Assembly (NCBI GenBank): GCA_964544295.1
Contig: CAZJBJ010000012.1
Coordinates: 1 to 43,506, forward strand
DNA: 43,506 nt
From: JAENVU01 sp964544295
Lineage (GTDB): Bacteria; Actinomycetota; Acidimicrobiia; IMCC26256; JAENVU01
Direction of reading: 5' to 3'
Shown piece by piece: positions 1 to 7,373 of the stretch (its first letter is position 1; each line of letters begins with the position of its first letter). The notes under the pieces were generated by a model. It had not been told where the DNA came from. It saw only the letters and a list, made by a program, of their open reading frames with translations, and searched no databases. A program made the translations under genes and the position numbers.

Positions 1-604
1 GGCCGAGTCGTTCCACTGTGACCAGTGCGGGTTCGCCCAACCGCCCGCCGAGTACCGCCTCGACGGCACGCGGCTGGTGACGCCGGACGGCGACTTCGAG
101 CTCGACCTCGCCCTGGCCGGGGATTGGAACCGGATGAACGGCGCGCTCGCCCTGGCGGCCGCGATCGTCGGGTTCGCGGTCGATCCCGGCGTCGCCCTGA
201 AGGGGCTGCGGAGCGTGGACGTCGTCTCCGGCCGCTTCTCGAACTGCCGGCTCCCCGACGGTCGTGACGCACGGGTACTGCTCGCCAAGAACCCCGCCGG
301 GTGGACCGAGGTACTGCGCTGGCTCGAACCCCAGGACACCGCCGTGGTGCTCGCGGTGAACGCGCACGTGGCCGACGGGCGTGACCCGTCGTGGTTGTGG
401 GACGTCCCTTACGAACTGCTGCAGGGCAAGCGGGTGGCGGCGTCCGGCGAGCGCGCGCTCGACGTCGCGGTGCGACTCGACTACGGCGGCGTGGAGCACG
501 TGGTCGAACCCGACCCGCTCGCGGCTGCGGCCGGCCTGCCGGGTGAGGTCCACATCGTGGCGTCCTACACCCAGTTCACGCACCTGACCCGGGCGACGTG
601 GTGA
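1..604 (+). CDS. murT: MurT, Mur-ligase-like subunit of lipid II isoglutaminyl synthase (3' part)
   Basis: The gene enters from the left edge; the reading frame starts at base 2 and about 200 residues are visible. MurT with GatD amidates the D-glutamate of lipid II to D-isoglutamine in the cytoplasm; MurT activates the glutamate with ATP. Visible here are a CxxC pair (CDQCGF) belonging to the zinc ribbon inserted in MurT's ligase domain, and the C-terminal DUF1727-type region with the DPSWLWDV segment that carries the conserved Asp contacting the GatD active site. The stop TGA overlaps the ATG of gatD (TGATG), the usual murT-gatD coupling. The family assignment is firm. The N-terminal ATP-binding part lies outside the window. 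Confidence 0.93.
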   Translation, partial: AESFHCDQCGFAQPPAEYRLDGTRLVTPDGDFELDLALAGDWNRMNGALALAAAIVGFAVDPGVALKGLRSVDVVSGRFSNCRLPDGRDARVLLAKNPAGWTEVLRWLEPQDTAVVLAVNAHVADGRDPSWLWDVPYELLQGKRVAASGERALDVAVRLDYGGVEHVVEPDPLAAAAGLPGEVHIVASYTQFTHLTRATW

Positions 605-1368
605 TGCGGACGTCCGCGGTCCGGGTCGGACTCGTGTATCCGGAGCTGCTCGGCACCTACGGCGACCGCGGCAACGCGGTCGTGCTCGTCGAACGGTGCC
701 GGCGGCGTGGGATCGACGCCGAGCTCGTCGAAGTACCGGCCGGTGATCCGATTCCCGCCGACCTCGACATCTACCTGTTCGGCGGCGGCGAGGACGACGC
801 CCAGGTGATGGCCGCGGCGGGCATGCGAGAGTCGCGCGCGGCGATCGACGCGGCGCGCGCCGCGGGCGCCGTCGTCTTCGCGGTGTGTGCCGGATTCCAA
901 CTCCTCGGGACGACCTACGAGGCGAACGACGGCGAGATCCTCGACGGGCTCGGACTCGTCGACCTCGCGACCCGCGCCGGGGACGGACGCTGCATCGGCG
1001 AGTGCGTTGTCGTCCCCGAGGCCGCGACCGGTCTGCCGACGCTTACGGGGTTCGAGAACCACGGCGGCCGCACCACCCTCGGGCCCGGGGTTGCCCCCCT
1101 CGGCCGGGTCACCACCGGATACGGCAACGGCGTCGCCGCGAGCGACGGCGTCCTCGCCGAGCGCATCCTCGGCACCTACCTCCACGGTCCGGTCCTCCCC
1201 CGGAACCCCGCGCTCGCCGACCATCTGCTCGCGTGGATTCTCGACCGGGACGTGCTCACCCCGCTCGACGATCACCTCGTCGACGCCCTGCGCGCCGAGC
1301 GGTTGCGGGAATCGCAACTCACCGGACTCGCCGCCCGTCGTCGCGACTGGCATCTCAACCGCGGCTGA
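604..1368 (+). CDS. gatD: GatD, glutamine amidotransferase subunit of lipid II isoglutaminyl synthase
   Basis: Class I (CobB/CobQ-type) glutaminase that releases ammonia from glutamine and passes it to MurT for lipid II amidation. The nucleophile is Cys95 in VFAVCAGFQLLG and the partner His is in TYLHGPVLPRNP (His194). Length is about 254 residues, normal for the family. I chose the ATG at 604 because it overlaps the murT stop as TGATG; in-frame GTG codons at 598 and 601 are alternatives that change only two residues. It ends in a convergent junction with ispG that holds three small hairpins. Confidence 0.94.
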   Translation: MRTSAVRVGLVYPELLGTYGDRGNAVVLVERCRRRGIDAELVEVPAGDPIPADLDIYLFGGGEDDAQVMAAAGMRESRAAIDAARAAGAVVFAVCAGFQLLGTTYEANDGEILDGLGLVDLATRAGDGRCIGECVVVPEAATGLPTLTGFENHGGRTTLGPGVAPLGRVTTGYGNGVAASDGVLAERILGTYLHGPVLPRNPALADHLLAWILDRDVLTPLDDHLVDALRAERLRESQLTGLAARRRDWHLNRG

Positions 1369-1396
1369 GGTCGTCGCCGTCGGAGGCGCCGACACC

Positions 1397-1449
1397 CGCG
1401 CCACTCTGGCGCGCGGAGCGCACGCCCTGGCGTGCAGCTCGTGTACGAG
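1397..1449. terminator. Three tandem hairpins between convergent gatD and ispG
   Basis: Three perfect short inverted repeats lie in a row in the 99-bp convergent gap: a 7-bp stem at 1397-1413 (loop CTC), GCACGCC/GGCGTGC at 1420-1435, and CTCGT/ACGAG at 1438-1449. No T-tract follows on either strand, which is common for actinobacterial terminators. Their placement between two convergent stops suggests bidirectional termination; this is inference from position and structure only. Confidence 0.6.
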
Positions 1450-1467
1450 AACGGGGGTGGGGGTGGG

Positions 1468-2691
1468 TCAGTCGGCGGCGAGTTGGCGGATGCGGTCGAT
1501 CTTCTCGTCGGCGTGGTTCACGTCGGCGCCCTGGGAGGTGATCAGTTCGACCCGGACGGCCTCGGCCTCGGCCGCGGCACCGGCGTCGGCTCCGGCGATG
1601 ACCGCCTCGATGCCGTCGTCCATGATCTGCTTCGCGGTCGCCACCAGCGCGTCGACCATCTCGGCCTCGGGGACGACCCGCACGACCTGGCCCTTCACGA
1701 ACAGGTGACCCCGACCGCGACCGGCGGCGATCCCGAGGTCGGCCTCCCGGGCCTCACCCGGCCCGTTCACGACGCAGCCCATCACCGCCACCTGCAGCGG
1801 GATGTTGAGCTCGCTCAGCGCCGCCATCGCGTCGCCGGCCACCTTGATGACGTCGACCTCGGCCCGACCACAACTCGGACACGCGATGAGGTCCAGGCCC
1901 CGCCGTTCGCGCAGCCCCAACGCCTCGAGCAGGGTCCGCCCGGCGCGGGCTTCCTCGACCGGGTCGGCCGTGAGTGAGTAGCGGATCGTGTCGCCGATGC
2001 CCTCGGCCAGCAGGGTCGCGATCCCGGCGGTGGCCTTGATCAACCCCGCGGGCGGCGGACCGGCCTCGGTCACCCCGAGGTGCAGCGGATGGTCGACGGT
2101 CTCGGACAGCAGCCGGTAGGCGTCGATCATCAGGGCGACGTTGCTCGCCTTCACCGAGATCTTGACGTCGTCGAAATCGACCTCGGCGAAGTGGGCCAGC
2201 TCCCGTTGGGCGGACGCGACGAGCGCCTCGGGGGTGAGGCCGTACTGCTGTTCGATGTCGGGATCGAGCGAACCGGCGTTCACCCCGATGCGGATCGGCA
2301 GGCCGCGGTCCTTGGCTTCCTGGGCGACGGCCTTGATGTGCGCGGGCTTGCGGATGTTGCCCGGGTTCAGCCGCAGGCCGTGGACACCGGCCTCCATCGC
2401 GGCCAGGGCGAGCCGGTATTGGAAGTGGATGTCGGCGATGATCGGTACCGGCGAACGCGGCACGATCTGGGCGAGTCCCTCGGCCGCCTCCTCCTCGTTG
2501 CAGGTGCAGCGCACGATGTCGCAACCGGCGGCGGCGAGGGCGTAGATCTGGGCCAGCGTGCCTTCGACGTCGGCCGTCTTGGTCGTGGTCATCGACTGGA
2601 TCGTCACCGGGGCGTCGCCACCGACGGCGACGCTCGGGCCGGGCGGCCGACCGACCAGGACCTGACGGGTGAGGCGGCGGGGAACAGTCAT
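1468..2691 (-). CDS. ispG: IspG, 4-hydroxy-3-methylbut-2-enyl-diphosphate synthase
   Basis: 4Fe-4S enzyme of the MEP isoprenoid pathway that converts MEcPP to HMBPP. An N-terminal TIM-barrel (VTIQSMTTTKTADVEGTL, then DIHF and LNPGN) is followed by the iron-sulfur domain with the cluster cysteines in CPSCGR and CVVNGPGEA. Length is 407 residues; the last 30-40 residues form an acidic/alanine tail beyond the usual end. The start is the ATG at 2691: it matches the family N-terminus and sits 7 nt after a TAGGCT box, suggesting a leaderless mRNA. An in-frame upstream extension to 2844 runs into the divergent gene and looks non-coding. dxr of the same pathway lies nearby at 6255-7373. Confidence 0.95.
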   Translation of the reverse strand: MTVPRRLTRQVLVGRPPGPSVAVGGDAPVTIQSMTTTKTADVEGTLAQIYALAAAGCDIVRCTCNEEEAAEGLAQIVPRSPVPIIADIHFQYRLALAAMEAGVHGLRLNPGNIRKPAHIKAVAQEAKDRGLPIRIGVNAGSLDPDIEQQYGLTPEALVASAQRELAHFAEVDFDDVKISVKASNVALMIDAYRLLSETVDHPLHLGVTEAGPPPAGLIKATAGIATLLAEGIGDTIRYSLTADPVEEARAGRTLLEALGLRERRGLDLIACPSCGRAEVDVIKVAGDAMAALSELNIPLQVAVMGCVVNGPGEAREADLGIAAGRGRGHLFVKGQVVRVVPEAEMVDALVATAKQIMDDGIEAVIAGADAGAAAEAEAVRVELITSQGADVNHADEKIDRIRQLAAD

Positions 2692-2698
2692 CACGCCG

Positions 2699-2704
2699 AG
2701 CCTA
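2699..2704 (-). promoter_or_regulatory. Candidate -10 box (TAGGCT) of ispG, leaderless arrangement
   Basis: On the minus strand TAGGCT is followed by 7 nt and then the ispG ATG at 2691. No Shine-Dalgarno fits between them, so transcription would begin at or next to the start codon. No good -35 is seen. The 139-bp gap also holds the promoter of the divergent acyl-CoA synthetase. Confidence 0.45.
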
Positions 2705-2830
2705 CGTCGGCGCCGTCGCACACCGGTCACGCCGTGACGATCTTCGCAAGATCCCCACACCACTGGCGCGGCGGCCGAATGTCGGGCAGTCTCGGTGGGT
2801 CCAGCGTCCCGCCCCGGAGGCCTCACCGCG

Positions 2831-4399
2831 ATGCAAGAACTCATCTACCACCGTCAGCTGCTCCCGGCGGTCGAGACCCACGCCGACAAGATCGGCTTCG
2901 TCGACGACCGGTACCAGGGCAGCTACGCCGACCATGCCGACCGGGTGTTCCGACTGGGTCGGGCATTGGCCGACGAGCTCGGGGTCGGACGGGGTGACCG
3001 ATTCGCGGTGATGGCCACCAACAGCCACGAGTACCTCGAGCTATACCACGCGGCGTTCCTCGGTGCGGGCGTGATCAACCCGCTGAACCTGCGGCTCGCC
3101 GGCAAGGAACTCGATTACATCGTGCGCGACTCCGGCACCGAGGTCGTCTTCGTCGACGCGATGTTCGCCCAGCACTTCGCCAACGCGATGGCGGCCTCGG
3201 ACGAACCCAGCCCGATCCGCCACGTGGTGCTCATCGGCGACGGCGATGTGCCGCACACGATGAAGTACGAGGACCTCCTCGCCGCCGCGACCCCGACGAC
3301 GCCCGAAGAACCCGACGAGACCGATCCGGTCGTGCTGATGTACACGGGCGGCACGACGGGTCTCCCCAAGGGGGTGCTGCTCGAGCACCGGGCCGAGATG
3401 TTGAACCTGTACCACGTGGCGATGCGGCTCGACTTCGAGCCGAACGCGGTGTACCTGCACCAGACGCCGATGTTCCACGCCGCGTCCATGGGCGGGATCC
3501 TCGGCACCCCTGCCGGTGGTGGCACGAGCGTGTTCATGCCGCTCTTCGATCCGGCCGGTGCCCTCGGGTTGATCGAACAGCACCGGGTCACCCAGACGGT
3601 GATGGTGCCGACGATGATCGCCATGCTGCTCAACCATCCCGAGTTCCGCCCGGAACGACTCGAATCGTTGGAGCTGCTGACCTACGGCGCGTCGCCGATG
3701 CCGAGCGCGGTGCTGGATCGCCTGATCGAGCTGTACCCGCGTCTGGACATCTCGCAGGGCTACGGGATGACGGAGTGCTCGGCCGTGCTGACCTGGCTCG
3801 ACGCGGAGGATCACCGCGTCGGCGGCGATCGGCTCCGGTCCGCCGGGCGTCCGGTCCCCGGCGTGGTGTTGTCGATCCGCGATGGGGACGGTCAGGCCGT
3901 CGCTCGGGGTGAGACCGGCGAGGTGTGGGCCAAGGCCGGCAACTTCATGCGCGAGTACTGGCACAAGCCCGAGGCGACCGCCGAGGCGATGGCCGACGGC
4001 TGGTACCACACCGGCGACGCCGGTTACCTCGACGACGGCAACTACCTGTTCCTCGTCGACCGGGTGAAGGACATGATCGTGACCGGCGGCGAGAACGTCT
4101 ACTCGGCCGAGGTGGAGAGTGCGATCTCCAAGCACCCGGCGGTGGAGCAGGTGGCGATCATCGGGATCCCCCACGACACGTGGGGCGAACAGGTCCACGC
4201 CATCGTCGTGCTCCGGGCGGACACCACGGCGACCGAGGACGAACTCCGCGACCACACCCGCGAACTGATCGCCGGCTACAAGGTGCCGAAGTCGTTCGAG
4301 TTCCGTGACACGCCGCTGCCGCTCTCGGGGGCGATGAAGGTCCTGAAGAAGGACCTGCGCGCGCCCTACTGGGAGGGCAAGGGCCGCGCGGTCAACTAG
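2831..4399 (+). CDS. AMP-dependent acyl-CoA synthetase/ligase (FadD-like)
   Basis: ANL-superfamily enzyme that adenylates a carboxylic acid and transfers it to CoA. Visible motifs in order: the P-loop-like YTGGTTGLPKGV, the YGMTECSA adenylate-binding motif, the hinge region TGDAGYLDDGN...VDRVKDMIVTGGENVY and a C-terminal LSGAMKVLKKDLR carrying the catalytic Lys region. Length is 522 residues, typical. I chose ATG 2831 because GGAGG at 2816-2820 lies 10 nt upstream; an upstream in-frame start at 2795 would precede that site. The substrate (fatty acid, aryl acid or other) cannot be told. It stands alone, divergent from ispG. Confidence 0.9.
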   Translation: MQELIYHRQLLPAVETHADKIGFVDDRYQGSYADHADRVFRLGRALADELGVGRGDRFAVMATNSHEYLELYHAAFLGAGVINPLNLRLAGKELDYIVRDSGTEVVFVDAMFAQHFANAMAASDEPSPIRHVVLIGDGDVPHTMKYEDLLAAATPTTPEEPDETDPVVLMYTGGTTGLPKGVLLEHRAEMLNLYHVAMRLDFEPNAVYLHQTPMFHAASMGGILGTPAGGGTSVFMPLFDPAGALGLIEQHRVTQTVMVPTMIAMLLNHPEFRPERLESLELLTYGASPMPSAVLDRLIELYPRLDISQGYGMTECSAVLTWLDAEDHRVGGDRLRSAGRPVPGVVLSIRDGDGQAVARGETGEVWAKAGNFMREYWHKPEATAEAMADGWYHTGDAGYLDDGNYLFLVDRVKDMIVTGGENVYSAEVESAISKHPAVEQVAIIGIPHDTWGEQVHAIVVLRADTTATEDELRDHTRELIAGYKVPKSFEFRDTPLPLSGAMKVLKKDLRAPYWEGKGRAVN

Positions 4400-4426
4400 A
4401 GACTGCGGGCACGACCGCGGCGCGCA

Positions 4427-4801
4427 TCACGGCCAAGCGAAGACCTGCGGACGACGGTCGGGCAGCGCGGTAACGATCGCTTGGATGTCGGTCACGTCAC
4501 CCGTCAGGATCGGAAGTTGGAGTCGCACTGCGCTGCTCACCAGATGCGCGTCGACGACATCGGAAGTCTGCGAACGAGCGAGCAGGGCGCCCACGATCGC
4601 GCCGTCGTCCAGCGGCCGCACGACCACCGAGTCGAGGAACCGGGACAAGCGCGCCTGCCGGGCGCCGCTTCGCCACACTTGAGCGACCACGGGATGGGTC
4701 GTCGCGAGTGGCGTGGAGTGACGCTGCGCCGCTTCCAGGAACACCTGGGCCGCGCGCTCACCGCGGTCGACCGAGATCAGAAATCCGGCATCAAGTATCA
4801 A
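4427..4801 (-). CDS. PIN-domain toxin (VapC-like) of a type II toxin-antitoxin pair
   Basis: A 124-residue PIN-domain protein, predicted as an Mg-dependent RNase. Acidic residues in the expected places are Asp4 (ILDAGFL), the pair in DVVDAHLV and the Asp residues of LTGDVTDI. In the position of the usual second acidic residue the sequence reads VVAQVWRSG, with Gln instead of Glu; I believe some actinobacterial PIN subfamilies share this. The start is a TTG at 4801 inside the end of the antitoxin gene, an 11-bp overlap giving translational coupling. It appears intact. Confidence 0.85.
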   Translation of the reverse strand: MILDAGFLISVDRGERAAQVFLEAAQRHSTPLATTHPVVAQVWRSGARQARLSRFLDSVVVRPLDDGAIVGALLARSQTSDVVDAHLVSSAVRLQLPILTGDVTDIQAIVTALPDRRPQVFAWP

Positions 4802-5024
4802 GGTGGAAGCGCTCGCTCACCACGGCGATCTCATCGTCGCCGACCGGGGCGGATTCGCGCTCCCAGTCGGCGAGGAGTTCAGCGAGCGCGGCCCGACGCT
4901 GGGTTTCGCTGGCGAGGAGGCGAAGGCCGGCGCGCAGCGCAGCCGATCGCCCGCCGTGGGCCGCGGCCAGCTCGTCGAGCGTCTGCTCTTCCTCGGGATC
5001 GAGCCGAACCGTCGTCGTGGCCAT
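4791..5024 (-). CDS. Ribbon-helix-helix antitoxin (VapB-like)
   Basis: A 77-residue protein with an N-terminal ribbon-helix-helix signature (MATTTVRLDPEEEQTLDELA, then a helix ending GRSAALRAGLRLLA) and an acidic, partner-binding C-terminus. It should bind DNA as a dimer, repress its own promoter and neutralise the PIN toxin encoded just downstream with an 11-bp overlap. A palindrome at 5033-5054, immediately upstream of the ATG at 5024, is the likely operator. No Shine-Dalgarno is visible; a TACACT box 7 nt upstream suggests a leaderless mRNA. Confidence 0.87.
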   Translation of the reverse strand: MATTTVRLDPEEEQTLDELAAAHGGRSAALRAGLRLLASETQRRAALAELLADWERESAPVGDDEIAVVSERFHLDT

Positions 5025-5032
5025 CGGGCAGA

Positions 5033-5054
5033 GTGTAGCACAATCGTGCTATAC
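5033..5054 (-). promoter_or_regulatory. Palindromic operator overlapping the antitoxin -10 box
   Basis: TAGCAC (5036-5041), a 4-nt spacer and GTGCTA (5046-5051) form a perfect inverted repeat; adding one G-T wobble and two more pairs extends the arms to 9 bp. Read on the minus strand it contains TACACT (5032-5037), 7 nt from the antitoxin ATG. Binding of the RHH antitoxin here would block transcription directly. It lies only a few bases upstream of the antitoxin and abuts the 3' end of rseP (stop at 5059). Confidence 0.65.
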
Positions 5055-5058
5055 CCGC

Positions 5059-6258
5059 CTACAGGCTGCGGATGTCCAGATAGATCGCCGACAGGCCGAA
5101 CATCAGGATCACCGCGACGACGACCGCCATCACCGGCATGAGCTTCTGGTAATTCGCCCGGACCTCGCGGCCGCGTACCTTCGAGGCGATGCCTTCGTAG
5201 ATCGCCACCGCGGCGTGGCCGCCGTCGAGGGGCGGCAGCGGCAGCAGGTTGAAGAGGGCCACGAAGACGTTGATCGCGGCCAGGAGGCCGAGCAGCACCC
5301 ACCAGTTCCCACCGATGATGTCGCCGCCGTCGGCCACGATGCCCACGACGGAGCGGGGCCGCTCCTGCGCGGAGAAGCCGCCCTTGGAGTTGGTCACGGT
5401 CTTGCCGTACCGCTCGAGACCACTCGCCGAGAACACCTTGCCGAGCGCGCCGACGGTTTCGCCCACACCTCGGCCGAAGGTCGTGATCGTCTGCGGCACC
5501 GCAGCCAGCGGACCCACCGGGTTCGCGACCAGCGTGGAGCTGATGCCGACCCGGGGCGCGCCGTCGATCATCCGCGGCGTCGCGCGCAATGTTTGCTGCA
5601 CCCCGTCGCGCTCGACCACCAGGGTGATCTCCTTGCCGGCGTTCGGGCGGACATAGGTGCCGACCTGCTCCCAGTCGGTGATCGGGTTGCCGTCGATCGA
5701 GACGACGCGGTCACCCGGCCGAATGCCCGCCGCGGCCGCCGGTGATCCCTTGGAGACCTGGTCCACGGTGGTGGAGAGTTCCTCGGGACCGTGGAAGACG
5801 AGCAGTGAATAGATCAGCACGAGCGCGATCGAGAGGTTGACGATGATGCCGGCGAGGACGGTGATCAGTCGCTTGCCCGTGGTGGCCTGGCGGTAGGTGC
5901 GGGCCTCGTCGGCGGGGTCGACCTCCTCGAGGTTGGTCATCCCGATGATGCGGACGTACCCCCCGGCCGGGATCGCCTTGATGCCGTACTCGGTCTCCCC
6001 CCTGCGGAACGACCAGATCCGCGGCCCGAACCCGAGGAAGAACTCGGTCACCTTCATCCCCGACTTCTTCGCCGCGATGTAGTGACCCCACTCGTGCAAC
6101 ATGATCGTGAGCACCAGTCCCACGATGATGGCGATGGTCACCGCCAGCGACGGCCGGACGATGATGAGCGCGACCAGGGCCAGCACCGTGAGCCCGATCC
6201 CGGTGACGACCTTGCGGGGCTCCAACGGTGGCGCGTCGTCGCCGAGGGGGTCCTTCAC
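5059..6258 (-). CDS. rseP: RseP/RIP-type site-2 zinc metalloprotease (M50)
   Basis: Intramembrane protease that cleaves membrane-bound substrates such as anti-sigma factors or remnant signal peptides. HEWGH (residues 55-59) lies in a transmembrane helix and supplies the zinc ligands; a PDZ domain follows around GIRPGDRVVSIDGNPI; the second catalytic motif is NLLPLPPLDGGHA near residue 340. Several hydrophobic helices flank these. Length is 399 residues. Its ATG overlaps the dxr stop by 4 nt (ATGA), so it is translationally coupled behind dxr, as in other actinobacteria. Confidence 0.94.
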   Translation of the reverse strand: MKDPLGDDAPPLEPRKVVTGIGLTVLALVALIIVRPSLAVTIAIIVGLVLTIMLHEWGHYIAAKKSGMKVTEFFLGFGPRIWSFRRGETEYGIKAIPAGGYVRIIGMTNLEEVDPADEARTYRQATTGKRLITVLAGIIVNLSIALVLIYSLLVFHGPEELSTTVDQVSKGSPAAAAGIRPGDRVVSIDGNPITDWEQVGTYVRPNAGKEITLVVERDGVQQTLRATPRMIDGAPRVGISSTLVANPVGPLAAVPQTITTFGRGVGETVGALGKVFSASGLERYGKTVTNSKGGFSAQERPRSVVGIVADGGDIIGGNWWVLLGLLAAINVFVALFNLLPLPPLDGGHAAVAIYEGIASKVRGREVRANYQKLMPVMAVVVAVILMFGLSAIYLDIRSL

Positions 6259-7373
6259 GCTGCTGCTCGCTTCCTGATCGCTTCGGCCGCGCGGACGCGC
6301 GCGACCCGGTCGGCTTCCAGAACGTCAGGAACATCATCGACGTTCCCGGTCCCGTGCTGGAGTACGGCATCGACGACTTCGGCGATGCCGAGCCAGGGGA
6401 TCTCCCCCGCGAGGAACGCTTCCACTGCGACCTCGTTGGCCCCCGACAGTGTCGCCGGTGCTCCCCCGCCGGTGCGGCCGGCCGCATAGGCCAGGTTCAG
6501 ACAGGGAAACGCCTCCAGATCGGGAGGTTCGAACGTGAGGGTGCCGAGCGTGGTCCAGTCGACCGGCCCGAAGGCCTGGTCCAACCGGGCGGGAGCGCCG
6601 AGGGCGAGCCCGATCGGCAGCCGCATGTCGGGCATCGAGAGCTGGGCAATCGTGGCCCCGTCACAGAAGGTGACCATGCCGTGCACGACCGACTGCGGGT
6701 GGACGACGACTTCGATCCGGTCGAACCCGACCCCGAACAGCTCGTGTGCCTCGATCACCTCCAGGCCCTTGTTCATCAGGGTCGACGAATCGATCGTGAT
6801 CTTCGGACCCATCGACCAGGTGGGATGGGCGAGGGCGTCGCCGATCCCCACCGTTTCGAGTTCGGTGCGAGTCCGCCCCCGGAACGGTCCGCCGCTCGCG
6901 GTGAGGACGATCGACGCGACCTCGCTCGTCGTGCCGGACCGCAGCGCCTGGTAGATCGCCGAGTGTTCCGAGTCGACCGGGACGATCTCGCCACCACCGG
7001 CGCGCCGCACCGCGTTGACGACCGGGCCGCCCGCGATCAGGCTCTCCTTGTTGGCGAGGGCGAGGCGTTTGCCCGCCTCGAGGGCCGCGATCGTCGCCGG
7101 CAGACCGGCGAAGCCGACCACGGCGTTGAGCACGACATCGGCGTCGGGCAGCGCCGCCAACTCGGCCAGGACGGTCGGATCATCTCCGGCGAGCCGGACC
7201 CGGTCGGCCGGGACACCGAACGCTCGGGCCTGGGCGTCGAGCATGGCGGCGTTGCGGCCGGCGGCCAGCGCGACGACCTCGTAGTCGTCCCGATGTGCTT
7301 CGATGACGTCGAGTGCCTGGGTCCCGATGGACCCGGTCGAACCCAGCAGGACGACCCGCTGCCGTTCGCTCAA
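6255..7373 (-). CDS. dxr: DXP reductoisomerase
   Basis: NADPH-dependent enzyme that converts DXP to MEP, the committed step of the non-mevalonate isoprenoid pathway. Motifs: GSTGSIG (residues 11-17, NADPH binding), LANKESLIAGG, PVDSEHSAI, TASGGPF, and DSSTLMNKGLEVIEAHELFG with metal and substrate residues, then HPQSVVHGMV. Length is 372 residues. The likely start is TTG at 7373, overlapping the cdsA stop as TTGA; no ATG or GTG suits the family N-terminus, and a much longer open frame upstream is antisense-like noise inside cdsA. rlmN, often between cdsA and dxr, is absent. Confidence 0.94.
   Translation of the reverse strand: MSERQRVVLLGSTGSIGTQALDVIEAHRDDYEVVALAAGRNAAMLDAQARAFGVPADRVRLAGDDPTVLAELAALPDADVVLNAVVGFAGLPATIAALEAGKRLALANKESLIAGGPVVNAVRRAGGGEIVPVDSEHSAIYQALRSGTTSEVASIVLTASGGPFRGRTRTELETVGIGDALAHPTWSMGPKITIDSSTLMNKGLEVIEAHELFGVGFDRIEVVVHPQSVVHGMVTFCDGATIAQLSMPDMRLPIGLALGAPARLDQAFGPVDWTTLGTLTFEPPDLEAFPCLNLAYAAGRTGGGAPATLSGANEVAVEAFLAGEIPWLGIAEVVDAVLQHGTGNVDDVPDVLEADRVARVRAAEAIRKRAAA

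Noticed and set aside
2692..2844. N-terminal extension of IspG by 51 residues
   Set aside because: The extension overlaps the divergent gene's ribosome-binding site, is Arg/Pro-rich, and the family N-terminus and a TAGGCT box fit ATG 2691.
4645..4700. Loss of the catalytic Glu in the intact PIN toxin (VVAQVWR)
   Set aside because: I recall the same Gln in a recognised actinobacterial PIN subfamily, so it is not by itself evidence of an inactive toxin.
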